In this document: piece by piece, positions 23,421-32,000 of the stretch | How the letters are laid out: each line of letters begins with the position of its first letter | Position numbering within the stretch: the first letter of the stretch is position 1 | Source: an uncultured Clostridia bacterium | Lineage (GTDB): Bacteria; Bacillota; Clostridia; Christensenellales; Borkfalkiaceae | Direction of reading: 5' to 3' | NCBI GenBank assembly: GCA_947629515.1 | Contig: CANRDY010000003.1 | Location: 1-64,000 of the forward strand | DNA length: 64,000 bases | Position numbers and translations under genes: made by a program | The notes under the pieces: model-generated | Told to the model about the DNA's origin: nothing | What the model saw: the letters and a program-made list of their open reading frames with translations, nothing else | The model's database searches: none

Positions 23421-25604
23421 TCACTCGTTCGAGACGAGCTGCGTGTAGTAGCCGCCCTTTTTGTAGAGTTCGTCGTGCGTACCGCGTTCGACGACTTTGC
23501 CTTGATCCAACACTATAATTTCGTCGCAGTCGCGTATGGTCGAAAGTCTGTGCGCGACAACTATGCAGGTTATTCCCCTGTCCTTTATCGACTTTACCAC
23601 CTCGTACTCGGTCTGTGCGTCGAGCGCGCTCGTGGCTTCGTCCATAATTATCAGAGTGGGGTCTTGCGCAAGCACGCGCGCTATTTCCATGCGCTGGCGT
23701 TGTCCGCCCGAAAAATCCTTTCCGCCCTCGGTTATCACATAGTCGTAGCCGCCGTCGCGCTGCATTATGTCGGAGTGGAGCTGTGCGTCCTTTGCCGCAA
23801 GGATCATTTCGAAGTCCTCTATGGAGTTATCCCACATCTTTATGTTGTTGCGAACGGTGTCCTCAAAGAGAATTATATCCTGATCGACAACGGCGAGCGA
23901 GCCTGTGAACACGCTGCGGTCGATGTCCTTTATGGGCTTTCCGTCGAAGAGAATTTGACCGCTCCACGGCTGATACAACCCCGATATCAACTTTGAAAGG
24001 GTCGATTTACCGCACCCCGATCCGCCCACAAAGGCAACGCGGCTTCCCGGGGTCAAAGTTAAATTGAAATTTTCGATAAGCGGCTCGGCAAGGCGTGAAT
24101 AGCCGAATGTGACGTTCTTCATCTCGAGGTTCCCCGAAAGTTTGCCGTATTCGGCGTTTTCGTCGAGCGTGCTCTCCCTTTCGCAGTTTTCGTCGACGGG
24201 GTATTCCATTACGTCCTCGACGCGCTCCATCTCCGTGCGCATTTCCTGTATGGTCTGCCCCGCCGTGATAAGGGTCATGGCGGGCTGGGTGAACGACGCC
24301 AAAAAGCCCTGAAACGCCATTACCATACCTACGGAAAAACTGCCCTGCATCGTCAGCCATACGCCGAGCACGAGCACGGCGACGTTGGCAAGCGATACAA
24401 TGAGCGACGGAACAAGCCCCAAATATTGATTGAGCCGTTCATAGCGCACCTGCTGGGTGTTCACGCTTGCCTGATAGCCCGCCCACTTTTCGAAGTAGCC
24501 GTTCTCGGCTCCGCTTGCCTTTATAGTCTCTATCATCTCTATTCCCGCAACGGTCGCCGAGGCAAGTTTGCCCTCGTCGCGCATCTGCACGCGGGTTATA
24601 TTTACGCGCTTTTTGGAGATCACGCGCGACATAAACACGTTTAATATTATCGAAGCTATCCCGATAAGGGTCAATATCCAGCTGTAACGAACCATTACGA
24701 CGAGATAAAAAATCATCATCGCCGTGTTCAGCACAAGGGGCGCGAAAGTGTTTACGAGCGTGCTTGCTATCATGCCGTTCGCCTTTTGCCGCTGTTGGAT
24801 ATCGCCCGCCATGCGCTGGGAGAAGAACTCCATGGGCATGCGGAGCACCTTCCACATGAACGTAGAGTCGCCCACGGCGGCGAGCTTGCCCTCGATCTTC
24901 CACATCGAACGCGCCTCGATAAAGGCGACGGCGAGCTGTAATATGCCCACGCCCGCAAACAGCCCGAAGAACGGATAGAACCAATCGGGATTTTCACCCG
25001 TGAGCAGTCTGTCGACGAACACGCGCGAAAATACGGGCTGTATTACGCCTATGAGCGAAGTTATTATCGTAGTCAGCACCACGAACGTCAGCGCGACGCT
25101 TGCGCCGACAAGGCGTTTTTTTGCAAACGACAGCACGCTTTTGGGCTTGCCGCCCCTTTCGAACGCCTCTGTGGGTTCGAACATAAGGCAAATGCCCGTA
25201 AAGCTCTGGTCGAAGGTCTCCGCCGAAACAGTGTAGTTGCCCTTGGCGGGGTCGTTTATGACGGCTTTATTCCCTCTGAATCCGCACAACACCACAAAGT
25301 GGTTGAAGTTCCAATGTATGATGCAGGGGAACGCGCCCTTTTCTTTGAGCTTTTCGGGTTCGTATTTATAGCCCTTTGCGATAAGACCATAGCTGCGAGC
25401 CGCCTTTATTATGTTGCGGGCGTTCGAGCCGTCGCGGGAGACCCCGCAGTCGGCGCGCACTCTTTCAAGGGGCAGCCACTTGCCGTAGTAGGCGAGGATC
25501 ATGGTAAGAGCGGCTGCGCCACATTCGAGCGCCTCCATCTGCATTACCACGGGCACTTTCGCAACGCCCTTTTTTATGGGTTTTGCTTGTCTTTTGTCAG
25601 ACAT
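23421..25604 (-). CDS. NHLP-type peptidase-containing ABC exporter (C39 / PCAT)
   Basis: 727 residues. The N-terminal C39 cysteine-peptidase domain has all catalytic residues: Cys28 in ALECGAAALTMILAYYGKW, His102 in FNHFVVLCG and Asp118 in INDPAKG. It should cut leaders after the GG site and pass the core to the membrane domain. ATPase: GGSGCGKST, FSGGQRQRMEIARVL, IIMDEATSALD. The ATG at 25604 is preceded by GAGGTGG; an in-frame TTG four codons upstream is less likely. Its substrates should be the four GG-leader peptides of this locus. Confidence 0.93.
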   Translation of the reverse strand: MSDKRQAKPIKKGVAKVPVVMQMEALECGAAALTMILAYYGKWLPLERVRADCGVSRDGSNARNIIKAARSYGLIAKGYKYEPEKLKEKGAFPCIIHWNFNHFVVLCGFRGNKAVINDPAKGNYTVSAETFDQSFTGICLMFEPTEAFERGGKPKSVLSFAKKRLVGASVALTFVVLTTIITSLIGVIQPVFSRVFVDRLLTGENPDWFYPFFGLFAGVGILQLAVAFIEARSMWKIEGKLAAVGDSTFMWKVLRMPMEFFSQRMAGDIQQRQKANGMIASTLVNTFAPLVLNTAMMIFYLVVMVRYSWILTLIGIASIILNVFMSRVISKKRVNITRVQMRDEGKLASATVAGIEMIETIKASGAENGYFEKWAGYQASVNTQQVRYERLNQYLGLVPSLIVSLANVAVLVLGVWLTMQGSFSVGMVMAFQGFLASFTQPAMTLITAGQTIQEMRTEMERVEDVMEYPVDENCERESTLDENAEYGKLSGNLEMKNVTFGYSRLAEPLIENFNLTLTPGSRVAFVGGSGCGKSTLSKLISGLYQPWSGQILFDGKPIKDIDRSVFTGSLAVVDQDIILFEDTVRNNIKMWDNSIEDFEMILAAKDAQLHSDIMQRDGGYDYVITEGGKDFSGGQRQRMEIARVLAQDPTLIIMDEATSALDAQTEYEVVKSIKDRGITCIVVAHRLSTIRDCDEIIVLDQGKVVERGTHDELYKKGGYYTQLVSNE

Positions 25605-25612
25605 TCCCCACC

Positions 25613-26086
25613 TCAATTGAACAAAAAGGATATGGGCGAAACGCTGTCGGTGACTATCGAAGCCCCGTAAATCCCTGCGGAAATTTCGCCCGAGAGCTTT
25701 AACTTATATACCCATTCGCCGACGGTAAGCCCGCCTACGCGCAGAGCGTATTCCGAAAATTCCTGTCCGACTTTTGTCGGTTCGGACGAAATTTCGGCTA
25801 CGGCATACTCTTGCCCATCGATACGCACCGCGTTGCCCGTTTTAACTTTTTCGATATCCGCCTCTTTAACGTAGCAAACGACCGCCCCCTCTTCGGAGAC
25901 GGCAACGGAATTGACCTTTGTTTCGAGCTTGCCGACAACGCCCCACACTATAAAGCCTATTATAATTGCCAGAACAGCCGCAAGCGTTATCCATACGCCC
26001 GGACCAGTGACCCTTATGTAGTCGTTGAGCTGTTCGGGGGAAGATACCCTTTCTAAACTCTTTTTTCTGAAAACGGAATCGCCCAT
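25613..26086 (-). CDS. Short HlyD-like NHLM secretion protein
   Basis: 157 residues: FRKKSLERVSSPEQLNDYIR at the N-terminus is the hallmark of NHLM secretion proteins, followed by one helix (about 32-52) and a single lipoyl/barrel-like region ending VSPISFLFN. Full family members are roughly twice as long; the coiled-coil hairpin that reaches an outer membrane is absent, reasonable for a monoderm cell. It should be the periplasm-side adaptor for the two ABC exporters. Its gene abuts the PCAT gene. Confidence 0.85.
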   Translation of the reverse strand: MGDSVFRKKSLERVSSPEQLNDYIRVTGPGVWITLAAVLAIIIGFIVWGVVGKLETKVNSVAVSEEGAVVCYVKEADIEKVKTGNAVRIDGQEYAVAEISSEPTKVGQEFSEYALRVGGLTVGEWVYKLKLSGEISAGIYGASIVTDSVSPISFLFN

Positions 26087-26100
26087 AACAAACCCTCCGA

Positions 26101-26508
26101 TTATATTTTTTTGGTTATCGTAAGGATATTCTGCCCGTTTTTATATTCGTAAGATATGCCGTCCATGGTCTTTTTTACCATGTAAATTCCCAAACCGCCT
26201 ATCTTGCGCTCGTCGGCAGACAGCTTTATATCGGGGTCCTCGTTTTTGAGAGGATCGTAAGGCACGCCGTGGTCTATGAAAGTTATGACGATAGAGAGCG
26301 GTTCTTCGATAAGTTCCACCCTCACCGTTGCGGGACCGACTTCGGGATTATAGGCATAACTTGCTATGTTGCCGAAGAGCTCGTCTATGGCAATATCTAT
26401 CTGCGCCTGTACCTTGGGCGAACAGCCGCGCTCGCCGAGCTGTGTGTTGACAAACTCGGTCACCTGCTCTATGTTCGCGACGGTGGCGTCTACTGTAAGT
26501 TCTTTCAT
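26101..26508 (-). CDS. Anti-sigma-type serine kinase (RsbW-like HATPase)
   Basis: 135 residues of GHKL ATPase: N-box IAIDELFGNIASYAYNP, G1 FIDHGVPYDPLKNED, G2 IGGLGIYMVKK. Such proteins bind a sigma factor or other client and phosphorylate the partner STAS protein. The start at 26508 has AGGGCGAG upstream; an in-frame ATG at 26529 would overlap the STAS stop as ATGA but lacks a ribosome site. No alternative sigma factor is encoded nearby, so the client is unknown. Confidence 0.9.
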   Translation of the reverse strand: MKELTVDATVANIEQVTEFVNTQLGERGCSPKVQAQIDIAIDELFGNIASYAYNPEVGPATVRVELIEEPLSIVITFIDHGVPYDPLKNEDPDIKLSADERKIGGLGIYMVKKTMDGISYEYKNGQNILTITKKI

Positions 26509-26525
26509 TATTCTCGCCCTTTTTG

Positions 26526-26828
26526 TCATTCAATGGTCAAAATTTCGGAAAAGCCCGTAATTTCGAATACTTCCGAAATGGTCTCGTTGACGTTGCGGAT
26601 CGCCATTTTGCCTTGCTTGTTCATCACCTTTTGCGCCGCGAGCAGAACGCGAAGCCCCGCCGAAGAGAGATATTCGAGCGCGGTAAAATCGAAGTAAAGC
26701 TCGGTCACCCCGTCGATACTGCGCTTCAATTCGGCTTCGAGCATGGGCGCGGTCGTCGTGTCGAGGCGACCCGATACCGCAAGTTCAAGCGTGCTTCCCT
26801 GTGATTTTTTTGATATTTCCATTGTCAT
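26526..26828 (-). CDS. STAS-domain anti-anti-sigma factor (RsbV/SpoIIAA-like)
   Basis: 100 residues, a single STAS domain. The phosphorylatable serine lies in the conserved LEYLSSAGLRVLL block. First gene of the exporter operon, with a GGAGGAAA ribosome site. Expected to be phosphorylated by the kinase that follows and reset by a SpoIIE-type phosphatase such as the one encoded at 15.5-18 kb. Confidence 0.92.
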   Translation of the reverse strand: MTMEISKKSQGSTLELAVSGRLDTTTAPMLEAELKRSIDGVTELYFDFTALEYLSSAGLRVLLAAQKVMNKQGKMAIRNVNETISEVFEITGFSEILTIE

Positions 26829-26917
26829 TTCCTCCGAAAATGATTTTTGATTTATTTGCGACTTTTTTAATTTTTAAAGTTTTTAAGGTTTATTGCTTTT
26901 GGGGATTTATAATTTGA

Positions 26918-26967
26918 GTTTTATAATTTTAAAGTTTTTTAATTTTAAGGTTTTTTTAATTTTAAGG
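26918..26967. repeat. AT-rich tandem repeat upstream of the STAS-exporter operon
   Basis: Three near-identical 16-17-bp units TTTTTTAATTTTAAGG, with looser copies continuing to about 26870. They occupy the only space available for the operon promoter and could act as an UP element or simply be slippage products. Confidence 0.7.
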
Positions 26968-26977
26968 TTGCCGTGAT

Positions 26978-27676
26978 TTAACTGTTCTTCACATAGTAAA
27001 CGCGGCAATTTTCTATACAAAAACAGCCTAAAACGCCGTCTAACCACGTCCCCGTGTCGAGGTGTATTTTGTAAAAATCGGTTATGTTGTGCGTTTCCTT
27101 TGGGGCTTCCCTTCGGCGATAGGCGATTATCTTGCTCGATCGGTCGGGCAAAATGTAGCTTGTGGGCGTGTGTCCGAACAAAACGCACTTGCTGTCGTTC
27201 ACCACTACTTGCGGGTTTTTGAAATTTCTGTCGTAAACAAGCTGTTCGCGCGTTGCAGTCTCGGGCGGAACGGTTCGCCCGCCTGCGTCGAGCGGAATAC
27301 CCGCATGCACGCACAGATAGTCTTTTTCCTCGATGAAAAAGGGCAAACTTTCGACCCAATCGATTATTTCCCAATCGAGGAGCGAGCCGTCGTTGGGGAA
27401 GTACTCTTTGAGTTTTGCAAGGACTGCCCCGAAATTTTCGGGCGATTCGCGCATTAAACCCCAATAATACTTCAAAAAAGTGTACTCGTGGTTGCCGTTT
27501 ATGCAACGGGCGTTGGGCATATTTTTGATGAATTTCAACAGCCGCACGGAATCCTTGCCCTTGTCGATCATGTCGCCGCAGGAGATAAGAACGTCGCCGT
27601 CCGAAAATTTAATTAACTCCAACAGCCGCATAAAAAGCGCGTATTCGGCGTGGATATCCGATACAACGTAAGTCAC
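26978..27676 (-). CDS. PrpA-like calcineurin-type protein phosphatase / metallophosphoesterase
   Basis: 232 residues with the metal-binding signature in order: YVVSDIHAEY, ISCGDMIDKGKDS, CINGNHEY, VHAGIPLD and LFGHTPTSYI. Similar to bacterial PPP-type Ser/Thr phosphatases and diadenosine tetraphosphatases; substrate not predictable. Starts 8 bp after the malic enzyme stop and is probably cotranscribed with it. Confidence 0.88.
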   Translation of the reverse strand: MTYVVSDIHAEYALFMRLLELIKFSDGDVLISCGDMIDKGKDSVRLLKFIKNMPNARCINGNHEYTFLKYYWGLMRESPENFGAVLAKLKEYFPNDGSLLDWEIIDWVESLPFFIEEKDYLCVHAGIPLDAGGRTVPPETATREQLVYDRNFKNPQVVVNDSKCVLFGHTPTSYILPDRSSKIIAYRRREAPKETHNITDFYKIHLDTGTWLDGVLGCFCIENCRVYYVKNS

Positions 27677-27684
27677 GGTTCAGC

Positions 27685-28872
27685 TTAACGTCTGCCCGCG
27701 GGGAGCTTGGCAACGCCCGATAAAACGGCGGCTTTGGCGACTTCCTCCGCAACGCGTTCATGGGCGCGCTTGTCGTAGGCGTAGGGCAAAATATAGTCCT
27801 TTGAAAGCTCGCCGTCGCTCACGCACGAGGCGATCCCGCGCGCGGCGGCGATCATCATTTGGGAATTTATCGTGGTTGCGCGCACGTCGAGCGCACCGCG
27901 GAACAGCCCGGGGAATACGAGCACGTTGTTTATCTGGTTGGGGAACTCGGAAGAACCCGTGCCGACGACCGCCGCCCCCGCCGCAAGCGCGTCTGCGCGC
28001 GAGATCTCGGGCACAGGATTTGCGCATGTGAAAACTATTGCGTTCTTCGCCATCGAAGCGACCATTTCTTTGGTGACGCAGTTGGCGACCGAAACGCCGA
28101 TGAACACGTCCGCCCCTTTCATGGCGTCGGCAAGAACGCCCGTGAGGTGCGAGCGGTTGGTTATTTTGGCTATCTCCTGCTGAGCGGGGTTCACCCTTGT
28201 ATCGCCCTCGCAAATTATGCCCTTGCTGGCGCAGAGGGTTATGTCCTTTACGCCCATATCGAGCAAAAATCTTGCAATGGCGATGCCCGCCGCGCCCGCT
28301 CCGTTGATGACGATTTTAAGGCTTTCGAGCTGTTTGCCCACGATTTTTAAGGCGTTTATGAGCGCGGCGGCGGTGACGATCGCAGTGCCGTGCTGGTCGT
28401 CGTGGAATACGGGGATATCCAGCTCGGCTTTAAGCCTTTTTTCTATTTCGAAGCAACGGGGAGCGGAAATGTCTTCAAGGTTTATTCCGCCGAACGAACC
28501 TGCAAGCAGTTTGACCGTTCTTATTATCTCTTCGGTATCTTTTGAACGAATACAGAGCGGGAACGCGTCGACGTCGGCGAACGCCTTGAACAGCGCGCAC
28601 TTACCCTCCATTACGGGCATACCCGCCTCGGGACCGATATCCCCCAAGCCGAGAACCGCCGTGCCGTCGGTTATTACGGGAACGGTGTTCCAGCGGCGGG
28701 TCAGATCGAAAGATTTTTCGACGTCTTTTTGTATTGCAAGGCAAGGCTCGGCAACGCCCGGGGTGTACGCGAGCGAAAGATTTTCGCGGCTGTCGACGGG
28801 AACGCGTACCTTTGTTTCGATTTTACCGCGCCATTCGGCGTGCTTTTTGAGGGATTCTTCTCTGTAATTCAT
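27685..28872 (-). CDS. NAD(P)-dependent malic enzyme (oxaloacetate-decarboxylating)
   Basis: 395 residues of the short bacterial malic-enzyme type. Markers: SLAYTPGVAEPCLAI, the metal/substrate blocks PVMEGKCALFKAFADVDAFP and PVFHDDQHGTAIV, and the Rossmann motif INGAGAAGIAI. Converts malate to pyruvate and CO2 with reduction of NAD(P). AAAGGAG lies 9 nt before the ATG, and a near-consensus promoter precedes it. Confidence 0.94.
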   Translation of the reverse strand: MNYREESLKKHAEWRGKIETKVRVPVDSRENLSLAYTPGVAEPCLAIQKDVEKSFDLTRRWNTVPVITDGTAVLGLGDIGPEAGMPVMEGKCALFKAFADVDAFPLCIRSKDTEEIIRTVKLLAGSFGGINLEDISAPRCFEIEKRLKAELDIPVFHDDQHGTAIVTAAALINALKIVGKQLESLKIVINGAGAAGIAIARFLLDMGVKDITLCASKGIICEGDTRVNPAQQEIAKITNRSHLTGVLADAMKGADVFIGVSVANCVTKEMVASMAKNAIVFTCANPVPEISRADALAAGAAVVGTGSSEFPNQINNVLVFPGLFRGALDVRATTINSQMMIAAARGIASCVSDGELSKDYILPYAYDKRAHERVAEEVAKAAVLSGVAKLPAGRR

Positions 28873-28895
28873 ACGTAGTAACTCCTTTGAAAATT

Positions 28896-28924
28896 ATTAT
28901 ACCACACCTGTTGCGCGTTTGCAA
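28896..28924 (-). promoter_or_regulatory. Promoter of the malic enzyme operon
   Basis: Minus strand TTGCAA, 17 bp, TATAAT; start near 28890, a leader of about 20 nt. Confidence 0.75.
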
Positions 28925-29019
28925 ATGATTTGTAGTGTAATTAAAGCACGGGTTGGGGTGGCTTTAATAGCGCGGGCAAGTTGGGGCAGGTTGGGACGGG
29001 TTTAATGGCGCGGGCAAGA

Positions 29020-29056
29020 CAAAAACGCGGCGCGGCTTTACCGCCGCACCGCGCTT
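29020..29056 (-). terminator. Terminator of the PL9-like gene
   Basis: Minus strand: GCGCGGTGCGGC pairs with GCCGCGCCGCGT (two G-T pairs), then TTTTT. The spacer beyond it repeats GGCGCGGGCAAG twice. Confidence 0.75.
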
Positions 29057-29073
29057 TGTTGTTTGTTCGGAAA

Positions 29074-32000
29074 TTATTGCCAATTGCCGAGGAAGTTAAG
29101 ACTTACGAAAGGTTCATCCAACGCGCCCGCTTCCTTAGGATCGGTGGTTTCTTTGTAATGAAGCGTCCACTTATCCGTAATTCCGTCTTCGGGAATAAGC
29201 CTGCCCTTGAATACGTAATCGTAACCGAGCAATGTGAGGCTGTAAGAAGTTACGCTGTAGTTGGTGTTGTACTCTTCTATAAGCGCTACGCAATTTCTGA
29301 CAGTGGTATCTGCCGAAGCATCGTACCCGCCGAAGATACCCGAGCAGTTCTTGTCGCTCGATATAACAGACTGTTCGGAATCGCCGATATAAAGCTGACC
29401 CAACGAGAAGCATCCGCTGATCCTGAGAACCGCCGTACCTGAGTTAGCCTGATAACCGATTATACCGCCGACTCTGCGAGCACTCGTCTTGGTAGCTCTG
29501 AGCGAACCGCGGAACAGACAGTGAGTGATCTCCATATACATGCCCGTGAGGTTGCTCTTGTCGCCGTTATACGATCCCACTATACCGCCTATCTGTTCAC
29601 AACCGGTTGCATTGATATCTACTTCGCAGTCGGAAATTTCGATATGCAGATCTTTTTCGGGCGAGCTGTTCGCCTGTATATATCCGATTATACCGCCCAT
29701 ACGTGCAGCACTTGAAGACGATGATGTCAACTCGTAACCGTCGGTGACGTTCTTTACGGAAACCTGAGAGATCTTTACCACACCCTCAGTTACCTGTCCT
29801 ATCAATGCGCCTATACGTGCCGAACTACTGGTAATCTTGATATCTTCGATAGCAACGTTATGGATATAAGCACTCTCAGCCTGACCTATCAATCCGACTT
29901 GCTCGGTCGACGCGGTTATCTGAACATTCTTGAACTTAATATTCATTATCGTGCCGCCGTTTACTCGAGAGAACAAACCAACATACTTTTCTGTTTTGCC
30001 TTTGACGGTGACATTCGAAATGGTGTGTCCCTGACCGTTGAGAAGACCTTTGAACGTGCCCGTATTCAATTGATTTTGCTGTCTTGCAAGGCTTATATCT
30101 TTGGTGAGCTTGTAAATCACACGCGAGCTGGGCGTTTCACCAGTCACCGATTCACCGTTAGCGGCTTTCATAAATTCCGTATCGCTTGCTATTTCAACAG
30201 CCTCGATCATTGCTTCCTTTATGTCGGTAGTGACTTCGCCGTTGAGGTTAGCAAACGCATAGTAGATATAATACGCTCCGCTATTGGGATTGGTATACTG
30301 CAAGTCGACGCTTACGCTTCTGAAAGTGTGCGACTCAACGCCCGGATATGTCTGGATATTTTCCTTGGTTACGGGGTTTGCCGAATTCTTCAAACGTTCG
30401 GTCGAAGATACGGCATAGAGCGTACCCGTGGGGTTAGACACATCGCCCGAAAGGATATAGCCTTCGGTATTGAGGGTTATTTGAGGATCCTTTTTGAAAC
30501 CTACCTTTGCCGCAGTCGAAGCGACGTGGATCGAATAAGTCATGGTCTTGGTATTATCGGGATCGGACTTCAACGCAATCGTCTTGGTTATGGTGAATAT
30601 ACCCGCATTCGACGGAGTGAAGCCGTGAATGACTATAGGGGTCTCGCTCTCCGCGTCTGCCGAATACTCGTACTTGGTGGTAACGTTGTACAGATCGGGA
30701 TCGAGCGTTTTGCCGTTATAGTCCGAACCGTCGTAAACTACTATCTGCGGTTCACTGAATACCGAATAGAGGTCGACTATTATATTTCCGCCGTCGGTTA
30801 TTGCGTCAGCAAGCTCTGTACCGTCGGGAACGGCGACTATGTCGCCTATTCTGTATTGTGCCGCCATTACCGTAAGATCGAAATCTTTAGTGACCGAACG
30901 CACTTCCGCACCCGAACCGAAGGTTATGGTAGCGGTAATTGTTACGTCGGTATCGGCTTGTTGACGATAAACGACAAGTCTGTAATACTTTACACCCGAA
31001 ATGGAAGGCTCGCCGGGTTCGTCGGGAACGGCTACGACTTCGGGTTTGCTGGATTCCCACGTTACGTCGCAACGCTCTATGTTGGCGGGAACATCGAAGT
31101 CCTGATAAACATTTGCCGCGTCGGTGGCTATGGTGAGCGTCTCTTGCGCTCGTTTAAGGATATAATCTGCTTCGTCCGTGGGAGTATCGACCACACCTAT
31201 AGTGAAATGCTCGTATTGGCTGTACGACGTCTTGTTGAGATGAGCGCCGATAGCAACGCCGTTGCCGAGCATGTCGTCGCTTACGGGGGCGTAGAACTCA
31301 CCCATATTTACCGTGCCGTCGGAGTTGCGGAATTTGATATCGACCCTTTGAGAATTAATGCTGTCGATAAAGTCCAAACCCGAACCGCTCGCTCCCGCCT
31401 TAACAGCGCCAAGGTCGTTTTTACCCGAAAGCTGATAATCATAGGTTCTGTTGCTTGCGTCTCCGCCCATTACGACGGAAACCTTTGTGAACGCGGAAGC
31501 GCCGACAGCGTTAATTTCTTCGCCTATATTTACACCCTCTTTAATATCAACGTCGCGTGCGTCGGTATATTTATAGGACTTGTCGCCGCTGGAATCAGAA
31601 CCGAGTATGGAGTTGCGAACCGAACCGCGGATAACGTCTTTTCCGAGGTAGTTATTATCGCCGGCTACCATACCGCTCTTTGCCGAGAGCGCGCCGTCTA
31701 TCATGTTATAGCTGTATGTCTGACGGGACATATCTATATTGTTATGTCCGTCGGCGTCGGAACCACCGTAAACTATCTGACCTTCCGCATTAACGGCAAC
31801 GCCGTTATCGTAGGAAGTTATGTTCTGGAGGAAAATCGAACCGGGGTTGGAGTTATCGGTGAACCCGTGCATTCTGTTGTTGAACGAAAGGCAGTTATAC
31901 AGAACAACGTCGCCGTCGAGAACCGAACCGCCGAGCTTGAAGCCGTTGCCGTCGCCGAGGTCGGTGGTGTAGTCGTTGGTGTTCGTCTCTGCCTTTGTCG

